Source: Protula sp. h YS-2021 (taxonomy: Eukaryota; Annelida; Polychaeta; Sabellida; Serpulidae). From it: a DNA stretch of 64,000 nt. This document shows positions 51,501-63,600 of the stretch, one piece after another. How positions within the stretch are numbered: the stretch's first letter is position 1; each line of letters begins with the position of its first letter. The position numbers were made by a program, and so were the translations under genes. The stretch is taken from the NCBI GenBank assembly GCA_949752745.1, contig OX457034.1, forward strand, positions 1,503,833 through 1,567,832, in the 5' to 3' direction. The notes under the pieces are model-generated. The model saw only the letters and a program-made list of their open reading frames with translations. It had not been told where the DNA came from and did not search any database.

Positions 51501-54500
51501 AGGATGATGCTGAAGCAATATCCTGTGTGACTTGATGAAAACGTAGACGATAGGATGATACCCAGCACCTTGTCCCCATCCCTTCGTTAGTTCTTTATGC
51601 GCAGAAATCACGATCATAGTGCGCTACACGGCCACGGGAGTTAGTGGGAATATTGGTATCCTCCGTCTCGAAACAGATAATGTAAGTATTACGTCATAAT
51701 GCAGGGAGAGATAGGGCTGAACGCGGCGAAGATGGTGATGGAGCTGGTGAAAGATAACCGGAAGATAGTGGACCGGATAACACACAGCCACATTGACATG
51801 TTTGTCGACCTGCTGCAGAAAAACAAGGTACAAACAAACGAGGTGTAAGTCAAGCGATCCTGGCCAAACAAGGTAAAAACCCAAGAGGTAAGTGAGGCGG
51901 AATGACCAACAAGGTACCAAAAAATCCAAGGGTTAAGTCAAGCGATCAATGACCAACAAGGTACCAAAAAAAAACCCAAGGGGTAAGTCAAGCGACCACC
52001 GACCATCAAGGTACAAGCTCCTTACCTCTCGATTTGTCAATTATGTATACAAAGCGGATACATACAAAAAAAGAAGTTCCGCTTTTACATTTGCCACCCG
52101 TGGATTGGTAGAATACACAGGCCTTTACCAACATGTCGAATCGCCGCAGAGGTTGGTTGTTAGACATCAACGGCAAAACACTTTGTTCATATTTCTCATC
52201 CTCCCTTTTGTGGTGTTACAGACGAAACTGAATCGTATAAATCGTTTAAGAGATAAACGTTTACTGAACTTACAGTCAATCGGTTTACACTGCATACTGT
52301 TTACAACTAGCGAATGGCTTTCTTTCGCTTAGGTGTGTCGCTGATTAATGATGCGAGAGAGGAATAATCGCCATAGATCTTATGTAGATTAATCATGAAA
52401 TTACACACGAGATTAAATATTCAGCCCCGTGTAATGTTCACGCCCCGGTGAAGATTACATTATGAAATAGGCATCCCCTCTATAAAATATGCATCCCCGT
52501 AGTTATATGTTTAATTCTTCACAGTTTTTTCTCTTTTGTGAAAAAACATGACTGTCAAGCATAACCTTTATTTCAACGCAAATCCGAGCATTTTTTACCA
52601 TAAAATGCACAAAAAGCAAGCCATATCTAATTATACAAGAAAACTATTGTGACTTTAACGACACTACATCCTGTCTTTCAACACAACGTAAAGCGATACT
52701 ACTTCATATGTTCCAACACAATTAAAACGATACTACTTCATGTGTTCCAACACAATTAAAACGATACTACTTCATGTGTTCCAACACAATTAAAACGATA
52801 CTACTTCATGTGTTCCAACACAATTAAAACGATACTACTTCATGTGTTCCAACACAATTAAAACGATACTACTTCATGTGTTCCAACACAATTAAAACGA
52901 TACTACTTCATATGTTCCAACACAATTAAAACGATACTACTTCATGTGTTCCAACACAATTAAAACGATACTACTTCATGTGTTCCAACACAATTAAAAC
53001 GATACTACTTCATGCTTTCCAACACTACACAAAACGACACTACTTTAAACGGCAATACGCCTCTAACACATCATCAGCACAACATTAAACGCACACAATC
53101 ACATTTTCACTGCAGGCTAGAAGTGTGCGCCGGCGTTTGAAATGCATATGCATTTGTCGTTTGAGTCGAATGAACTAATAATGGGGCAGTCTTTATGAAG
53201 GATTGTAACGCAGCCACTTATATTTTGGCAAGCCATCTTGTTTTTTAACGCAAGGACCACGTACATTAATTGCAGTTGAAAACCTGCTGGCAAAGGCAAA
53301 TATTTCCACCTCTGTTCCTCACTCTCCAACTTGGTCCGTATTAGCAATTTCTGCTTAATGGCCATTTTGCACCATTTGGTTTATTTGTTTCGGCATTTTG
53401 GCGGATTGATAGCCTAGACACAAAACTGGCCCTTTTTAGGCCTCATAATGAATTGCAATCAGAACATCTACCTACTCCAGACATGTTTCTTATGTCGATT
53501 AATTTATTGCCTACCTACTCTGGAAAGACCGATAACCAATACTAGTAAACCCAATTGCAATTAGCGAAATGACCTTTCGTCTTATGCAATTACATAAATA
53601 GATAGGGACTCTGGAATTCGTGAGCCAGAGCATCTACTTCGTTGCATTGCAATTAGTGACAATTGCAATAAACAATATAATCCAACTAGTCTTGTCCCGT
53701 TATGGTTAATTGCTTCTTCCACGTCCACTTTGTCGTTTTCTGTGATGTCAAGCTTTGCCGGTAATAAAGCACTTTACATTTTTGGGTGCATATTTTATAA
53801 AGAGGTGCATATTTCATAATGTAATACTAACCACTCCGGTGAAAATTACATATGTAATCTTCACCGGAGGCGAGTGTTTAAGGGGATGAAGATTCCACAC
53901 CGGTTTTAAGTTGGTCTGTGTATGATTGCAGAATTACCGCTACCTGGATTTGTTGAGTGTGCTGTGTGTGTGTGACGGCATCGCGATCCCGGACAACCAG
54001 AAGTACATCACGGAGACGTGGCTGATGAGTGGCAAGGTGGGCGGTGAGAGTCCGGGGGTGTGTGTGGGGTTGCGGCAAGGTGGGCGGTGAGGGGCCGGAT
54101 GTGTGTGTGGGGTTGCGGCAAGGTGGGCGGTGAGGGGCCGGATGTGTGTGTTTGGGGAGAGGGGAGGAGTCAGTGGCCTCTTGTATGCATGTGTGTGTGA
54201 GCGGAGGCGGGGAAGGCGGTGCGGGCGCCGGTATGTGTATGGGCCGGGGGGAGCGCGGAAGAAGGCTGGGACTAGTTTGTGTGGGAGCGGGGCGCAGGTA
54301 AAGTGGGGGTTGGTGTGTGTGTGGGTGGAGGAGGGTGTGGGGATGCGACGCTGGTGTGTGTATGGCGGGGTGGAGGCGGGGAAGGCGGGGGACCATTGTC
54401 TGTGGTAGCGAGGGGCGGGGAAGGCACGGGGCCTGGGGTGTTGCGGGGCGGGGAAGGCGCGGGGACTGCTGTGTGGGGGGGGGGGGCGGGGAAGGTGGGT

Positions 54501-57500
54501 AGGGAGGCTGGTGTGTGTAGGCGGGAGGCGGGGAAGGCACGGAGACTGGTGTGTGAGTGGGAGGGGCGGGTGGGGAGGCTGATGTGTGTGTACAGACTTG
54601 TTAGTTGTGTCGTTGTGTACTGTGATCTCGGTGGGTTTTCAGATAATGCATAGAATGGGTAAACATTTGAAATCTAAAAGATTGCTTGCCTTCTTTCACA
54701 TTACCCTCTTCATTTGCGAATTCGCGTCAAACACAAGCCACCATTTATGCTTCTTGATTGAGTCGTTGTGTTGACTTATTTGTTGACATGTTTGTGTACT
54801 TGTTTTTGTTGACGTTGTTTTCGGGTGACGTGGCAGAGCTGTGTGTATTACACGGAGCTCGGACAGGCCATCAACAAACAGGCGGATGTTGTCTACGTGT
54901 CCAAGGACAAGAAACGCACGTGGCTGCCGCTCCACGAATTCGTCAGAAAGGTAAAACACGAACCACTTGGTGTAGCTTCGGCGCCTCGGGTTATGTGAAG
55001 TATGTGGTTACTGTCAGAACACTTAGTACTTGTTAGACGTGGATTTCCGATTGTGTGTAGCTCTGATTTTATTTTTTAGTTTAGATTTGGTGCTTACGTA
55101 AATTACCATGTGGGGCATGGCTTTGGGGTGTGTCTGACAGTCTGTGTGTCATTTTCGAAAGACCGTCTAAATTCTACATTTCATTTTCACCAAAACTGTT
55201 TGAGAAAAATAGCAAAGCGCATTCAAATAACCGTTTCTGGTATTCGGAATCAGGTTATGCAAGTAGTTTTCGAATTTAATTGCAAAATTTTCAAAATGAC
55301 ATCAGATCATTTTTTTTCGATGCGTTACTGTGTACATGTAAAGCTAAATGATGGAGGGTCCCGCGGTCACTGACCGCTCTAGTTAATGAAGTTATGTAGA
55401 TAAGGGTATATACTTTATTTGTTGTTAGAATTATACTGGTTTGCTGACAATTTCCGAGACATCAATCAAAAATCTTTCTGAAATAAACTAAATTGGTTTA
55501 TATTGATCTGTTGCTGCTGTTGTCTTATTTGGTGTTGTTGTTGTTATTATCTTCCTATTTGATGTCGTTTTTGTTGTTATGATTTTATTTGTTGTTGTTA
55601 TCGTCTCATTTATTGTTTTTGTTGTTGTTGTTGTTATCGTCTTATTTGTTGTCGTTGTCGTTGTTGTTGTCATTGTTTTCGTCGTACTTGTCGTTATCAT
55701 TTTATTTGTTGTCGTTGTTATCCTCTTATTTGATGTCGCTGTTGTTGTTATCATTTTAATTGTTGTATTTATCGTCTTATTTGTTGTCGTTGTCGTTGTT
55801 TTCGTTTTACTTGTTGTTATCATTTTGTTTGTTGTTGTTGTTATCGTGTTATTTGATGACTTTTTTGTTGTTATCATTTTATTTGTTATTGTTGTTTTTG
55901 TTATCGTTTTGTTTATTGTTGTTGTTATCGTCTTATTTGTTGTCGTTGTTGTTGTTATCATTTTATTTGTTATTGTTGTTGTTGTTATCGTTTTATTTGT
56001 TGTTGTTGTTATCGTCTTATTTGTTGTCGTTGTTGTTGTTATCATTTTGTTTGATGGTGTTGTTATTTGATGTAGTTTTTGTTGTTATCATTTTATTTGT
56101 TATTGTTGTTTTTGTTATCATTTATTTGTTGTTGTTGTTATCGTCTTATTTGTTGTCGTTGTTGCTGTTATCATTTTGTTTATTATTGTTGTTGTTGTTG
56201 TTATCATTTTATTTGTTATTGTTGCTGTTGTTATCGTCTTATTTGATGTCGTTTTTGTTGTTATCGTTTTTTGTTGTTGTTATCGTCTTATTTGTTGTTT
56301 TTGTTGTTGTTGTTGTTGTTGTTGTTGTCGTCTTATTTATTGTCGTTGTTGTTGTTATCATTTTATTTGTTATTGTTGTTGTTGTTGTCTTCTTATTTGA
56401 TGTCGTTTTTGTTGTTATCGTTTTGTTTGTTGTTGTTGTTGTTGTTATCGTCTTATATGTTGTTGTTGCTATCGTCTTATTTGTTGTCGTTGTTGTTGTT
56501 ATCATTTTATTTGATGGTGTTCTTATTTGATGTAGTTTTTGTTGTTATCGTTTTATTTGTTATCGTCTTGTTTGTTGTTGTTGTTGTCGTTGTTGTTGTT
56601 ATCGCTTTATTTGTTGTCGTTGTTATCGTTTTGTTATTGTTGTTGTTGTTATCGTCTTATTTGTTGTCGTTGTTGTTGCTATCATTTTATTTGATGGTGT
56701 TGTTATTTGATGCAGTTTTTGTTGTTATCGTTTTATTTGTTATCGTCTTGTTTGTTGTTGTTGTTGTCGTTGTTGTTGTTGTTATCGCTTTATTTGTTGT
56801 CGTTGTTATCGTTTTGTTGTTGTTGTTGTTGTTGTTATCGTCTTACTTGATGTTTTTTGTTGTTTTCATTTTATTTGTTGTCGTTGTTGTTACCGTTTTA
56901 TTTGTTGTTGGTGTTACCGTCTTGCTTGTTGTTGTTGTTATCGTCTTATATGTTGTGGTTTTTGTCGTTATCGTTTTATTTGTTGTCGTTGTTGTTACCG
57001 TTTTATTTGTCGTTGTTGTTACCGTCTTGCTTGTTGTTGTTGTTATCGTCTTATATGTTGTGGTTTTTGTCGTTATCGTTTTATTTGTTGTCGTTGTTGT
57101 TACCGTTTTATTTGTCGTTGTTGTTACCGTCTTGCTTGTTGTTGTTGTTATCGTCTTATATGTTGTGGTTTTTGTCGTTATCGTTTTATTTGTTGTCGTT
57201 GTTGTTACCGTTTTATTTGTCGTTGTTGTTACCGTCTTGCTTGTTGTTGTTGTTATCGTCTTACTTGATGTTTTTTGTTGTTTTCATTTTATTTGTTGTC
57301 GTTGTTGTTACCGTTTTATTTGTTGTTGGTGTTACCGTCTTGCTTGTTGTTGTTGTTATCGTCTTATATGTTGTCGTTTTTGTCGTTATCGTTTTATTTG
57401 TTGTCGTTGTTGTTACCGTTTTATTTGTTGTTGGTGTTACCGTCTTGCTTGTTGTTGTTGTTATCGTCTTATATGTTGTCGTTTTTGTCGTTATCGTTTT

Positions 57501-57593
57501 ATTTGTTGTCGTTGTTGTTACCGTTTTATTTGTTGTTGGTGTTGTTATCGTCTTATATGTTGTCGTTTTTTGTCGTTATCGTTTTATTGTTGC

Positions 57594-57660
<67 letters not shown>

Positions 57661-60600
57661 ATCGTCTTTTACGAGACTGAACCGTCTTGAAGATTTTTGG
57701 AGAGATTTTGTTTGATGTCAAACACCAAGTACTTGTATAAATGTTCCTTCATAAATGTCAGAGTTTATTGGCTTAGGAGTATTAAATAAGGATTGGTTTA
57801 TGTTTTTCTCTCTAGAGCTAAATTAAATAGCAAATAATTTGCCACTTTCATGGTGTTTTAGCGTTAATTTGTTACGCGGTGGGAAGAGATGCCGTTTGCT
57901 TGGCAGTTGTTGCTTTCATACACAGACTGGACTTCCGTCCCTATTTCACATAGAACTTGTGTCTTCAACTCAGAATGATTTAGATGACATGAAGAAATTC
58001 ACCGCTGCGTGTTCTTTACCAGGATAATGAATAGAGCATTACTTTGTCATCCAGCCCTGGTTCAGTTCTGAGTATGAATGCAACACGGAATACTTTTTCA
58101 AAATACTCCTAGAATATTGTGTTTGGATTTAGTTTTTCATTTTTATTTTTGGTGTTCGCGCTGTTTGGTAGACCTTGGTGTGTTTTCAACACGAGGTTGA
58201 AATGCAATTATGTGTTTGTTTTCTATAAATTAGTTTCAGAAATATTTGAAGTCGGATGGTGTAAGTTTTATAGAACTAGAACAGCTGCTTTTATAGAACT
58301 AGAACAGCTGCTTTTAATGCTTTTCTGGCTGTGACAGAAGCTTCTTGTTGCCACTAACCCCGATTAAACCAGTCTCATTCAACTTCCTTTTCTTGCTGTT
58401 TTTTTTTCGGACAGCATAACTACTTCCAAAAAGAGCAAGTTACGAAAAAAAGAGAAAAAAACAAACAAACATCAACATTGGGAGGGCATAAAGTGTGTAT
58501 CTTTGGAGGTCTCTAACCGTGGTCAATGCCTATCGGCTCCTGCGGTGTGGGAAACAGCGAATCGTTAGGAAAATATTAAACTATATTATACGTGTGTTCA
58601 AAATGTCGAGTGCCTCGAGAAAACGGAGTTGCTTATTTTGTACCGTATGCATAAAAAAAAACTACACTAAAGCGACAGCAAGCGACATCGGTCCATGCTG
58701 TTATCGAACTGAACAGCATATGTTAATGGTGTTATCGAACTGAACGACATCTGTCCAAACTGACACCGTTTTTGGCGAGTCCATTGCAATGTAACCTGGT
58801 CAGTTTACATCCAAGGGGAACTGATTTCATGCACAGCTTCCACGGTTCCGATGACACCGGTTTGGCAAGGTTTTACTGTCATATTGCAGCGTTCGTGTTA
58901 CCTGCGTACGTCTGAGGTAAATTACGCAGGAATTTGAAAATGAACGCAAAAAACGGGGCTCTGTATCCAGCCGGAGGCAGAAAACTGGAAATGAAATATT
59001 ATTTATTACTTTTAAAAACTATTTACTTTCTTAACTATCTTAAAGTTGTACGCAGGATTACGAAAAAGTGTGCGTTCAGACGGACGCATAATTTTAAAAC
59101 GTAACGCGAACGCTGAATATTAGTAGTGATGCTTCAATGGGCGGTGGGTTGCTGTAGATTATCTAATCGCGGTGACGTAAAAGGCTGGCTTGGTCATTTC
59201 TCTAGCTGCTCACTAGTTCTATTGTATTTAACCACCTCAGCTATCTATGCTTTTTTTCTCAGCAAATCTGCGTCAAAGCGACTGCGGCGATAAGTACTTT
59301 GACGGATCTATGACGTATCTATGACGTATCTATGGCATGCCTATGCCATATCTATGACGTATCTATGGCGTGCCTATGACGTATCTATGGCATACCTGTA
59401 GCATGCCTATGACGTATCTATGGCGTGCCTCTGACGTATTTATGACGTGCCCATGACGCATCTATGGCATACCTATGACGTGTCTATGGCGTGCCTATGA
59501 CGTGCCTATGACGTATATATGGCGTACCTATGACGTATCTATGGCGTACCTATGGCGTACCTATGATGTATCTATGGCGTGCCTATGACGTGCCTATGAC
59601 GTGCCTATGACGTGCCTATGACGTACCTATGGCGTGCCTATCACGTGCCTATGACGTGCCTATGGCGTACCTATGGCGTTCCTATCACGTACCTATGACG
59701 TACCTATGACGTACCTATGGCGCATCTATGGCGTTCCTATCACGTGCCTATAACGTGTGCAAATTGTGTGGTCTCCTAACTGATGGGTAAATGGTACCAA
59801 ATAGCATATTTAAAATTCCCTGTCTGCAAACATAAATAGCGGCCAAGTAAAATTTCGAGTTTCTCACTTAAGACCAAAGGGAAAGATTATAACCGGAAAG
59901 CCAATGGAATATATTTTACAAATGATATTAACGGTTCTTGATTCATAAAATAGAACATTTTCTCCACCAATCGCCGTCTTCTTAAACACTGTCATGGATT
60001 CCGGACTATACACCCCCGGACAATACCCCCCGGATGATACCCCCCTCCGTGGGCGGGTCCACTGCCATGGAGTAGAGGTGAGCTCGGTTACATGGGCCAC
60101 AAAAAGACGTTTTTTTCACGATTTCCCGTTGAATTACTCGCGCTGTAAAAATAGCAGCAGTATTTGGGCACAAGGCAGGTATGCATTCCCTCCCTTTACC
60201 AGTGGTCTGCTGAGTGTGACCTGCAAGCCTCATATGCATTTTGTTTTGTTTTTGTTGTTGTTGTTTTTTTTTGGCAGTTATCATACTACGGAAGACCAGA
60301 GCCGACATGTTTTGTTCTTTAGACTTAAGGGGACTTAAGTACCGAGTACTCTGTACTTAAGACTTACGTAACTTGGTACTTTAGACTTACGTGATGTTTT
60401 GTTGTTTCACTACCAACCTGGCATCCGAAATTTTTCTGCGCATCATGTGTATAATTTTTGGATACTAAACGAACACTACCAAAACAAAATGGCAACTGCG
60501 GCAGGCAAGTAAATCTTTTTCAACAATGTATGACCTAATGGAATTAAATTGCCTCCAGAAATATTTTTATAATTTAGAAATTTATTATTCATGTATTTGG

Positions 60601-63600
60601 GATTATGTAACTAAATTTCATTAATATTACATTGTTGAAACAGTTTGCCTCCCCTGCCGCAGTAATTTTGTTTCGGTCAAGTTCGTTTTCGATTTCAAAA
60701 ATGATGCGCAGAAAAAATTGTACGCCAGTTCGTCAATGAAAGAACAAAAGCGTGTAATTCTGAGTTATAAAGTACCGAGTTATAAATCGGTATTCCGAGT
60801 CCCGTTAAGTATAAAAAAACAAACATGGCGGCTCTGGTCTCCCCGATCATACCGCTATATGTTTTGCTTTCAGCTCTGCTTGTTATTTTAGTTCATTTTT
60901 TCTCTCTTTGCTGTCCGCTTTTAGCGCGTCACTTTCCGCAAAAGTGTCGTTGACGTAAAAATGCAGAACCCGCCATGGTCAGACGGACTCGCCAGAAAAA
61001 ACACGGTTAGAATACTGATAATCCATGGTTTCCTCCCATAAATATCCTAGTTGGCCAGCGGTTAATTAAACGCATAAGACCATTAAATTAAATAATTAAA
61101 TTAATTCATTAACCGCTTCCTGTAGCAGCGCTTTAAATGACTGAAATAAATAAACACATGAACATGTTTCACTTTCAAAAGTAAATAAATAAGTAGTATT
61201 TGTGATCATAAGAACGAAAAAAAATCAGGAGATCAATTTAGCATTGCTCTTAATTCAGCTGGGGAATCAGGAGGCCTATAGTCAAGTGTCATCGTGAAAC
61301 TTTATATTGAACAGAACTAATTTTGAAATGTTTCAACAACTGTGAAAACATTTATTTAATGAAAATACAATTGCGAATTGTAACACACATGATCACAGGG
61401 GTGAATCTTCTCTGTTTAATGATACTGAGGTGGGGCGGAGGTGGGGAATATGCGGGTGACTCACGGTACCACTGCCTTTTTAGTGCTTCCACGTCGCGAT
61501 AACACAGACTTACGTAATCAGGCTTTGGTTGTGACAACTCATATTTTTCAGGTCAAAATCATGACATTATAGACTTGCTCACTAAAACGAGGACTGATTC
61601 ACCAGAACGAGTACTGACTCACTAGAATGAGGAGTGACTCACTAGAACGAGGAGTGACTCACTACAACGAGGAGTGACTCAGTAGAACGAGGATTGATTC
61701 ACTAGAACCAGGAGTGACTCAGTAGAACGAGGAGTGACTGACTAGAATGAGGAGTGACTCCCTAGAACAAGGAATGACTGACTGGGACGAGGAGTGACTC
61801 ACTAAAACGAGGAGTGACTCACTAAAACGAGGAGTGACTCACTAAAACGAGGAGTGACTCAATAGAATGAGCAGTTGCTCACTACAACGAATGATGACTC
61901 ACCTGAACGAGGAGTGACTCAGTAGAACGAGGATTGATTCACTAGAACCAGGAGTGACTCAGTAGAACGTGGAGTGACTGACTAGAATGAGGAGTGACTC
62001 CTTAGAACAAGGAATGACTGACTGGGACGAGGAGTGACTCACTAAAACGAGGAGTGTTTTCACTAGAACGAGGAGTGACTCACTAGAACGAATGCTGACT
62101 GGCTAGAACAAGGAGTGACTCACTAGTACGAGTGGTGACTGACCAGAAGGAGGAGTGACTGACTAGAACGATTTCTAGAACGAGGAGTGACTCCCTAGAA
62201 CGAGGAATGACCTAATGCAGGGTCACTCTACACAAGACGTTTAACCGGAAGTGCGAAATATTTGATTTGCTGGCGATGTAATCTTTAGAACTTTATTTTG
62301 ATGGCAATTTATTGGTCTTTCTCACCTAAAGAAGTGTTTGTCTTTGAAATGTTGATGTAATTGTGGAATTAAATTATTTATTTTATGAGAAAACATAGTA
62401 TTTACACTTTGCGTGAAATGTATCACTATTTTCTCCCCTTTCGCGTGTGCGTTCGCGTTTTCCTTCCATCACTTTACGCGCTTCGATATCTCCATTCCTG
62501 AAATGTAAGCTTTAGTTCTAATTTTATGCAAATAAAACATTTGAAAAATAAACATACTTTATGCAAATTTGTGTTGCCAGAAACAGGAAGCTGACGAGGA
62601 GTTTCTATTTTTGGATCATCAGCTTGACCTGTTTGGTAAACTTTGTCACGTGAGTACTCCCTTCTATATTCAGCCTTAGATCTGGCTTTTATTATATCTA
62701 AAAATTACAAATAAATATTTCAAAATTTTAGAATTGGTGTAAACTTCACTGTGTGAAAGCAAAAACTTATGAATTTTTACTTGAATTATTTTCCATCGGG
62801 CATAGCATCTGGTCTATCCAACGCGCGTAGCATCGGGTCTATCCAACGGGCATAGCATCGGGTCTATCCAACGGGCATAGCATTGGGTCTTTCCAACGGG
62901 CATAGCATTGGGTCTATCCCACGGGCATAGCATCGGGTCTATCCAACGGGCATAGCATTGGGTCTTTCCAACGGGCATAGCATTGGGTCTATCCCACGGG
63001 CATAGCATCGGGTCTATTCCACGGGCATAGCATCGGGTCTATCCCACGGGCATAGCATCGGGTCAATCCAACGGGCATAGCATTGGGTCTTTCCAACGGG
63101 CATAGCATCGGGTCTATCCCACGGGCATAGCATCGGGTCTATCCCACGGGCATAGCATCGGGTCTATCCCACGGGCATAGCATTGGGTCTATTCCACGGG
63201 CATAGCATCGGGTCATACCCACGGGCATAGCATCGGGTCTATCCCACGGGCATAGCATCGGGTCAATCCAACGGGCATAGCGTTGGGTATTTTCAACGGC
63301 ATAGCATCGGATCAACCCAACGGGCATAGCATCGGGTCTATCCCACGGGCATAGCATCGGGTCTATCCCACGGGCATAGCATCGGGTCTATCCAACGGGC
63401 ATAGCATTGGGTCTTTCCAACGGGCATAGCATCGGGTCTATCCCACGGGCATAGCATCGGGTCTATCCCACGGGCATAGCATCGGGTCTATCCCACGGGC
63501 ATAGCATCGGGTCAATCCAACGGGCATAGCATCGGGTCTATTCCACGGGCATAGCATCGGTCAATCCAACGGGCATAGCATTGGGTCTTTCCAACGGGCA

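Noticed and set aside
55488..57715. 469-codon frame of Leu/Val/Ser/Tyr that could look like a membrane protein
   Set aside because: A translation of GTT/ATCG simple repeats; the hydrophobicity is a by-product of T-rich codons.
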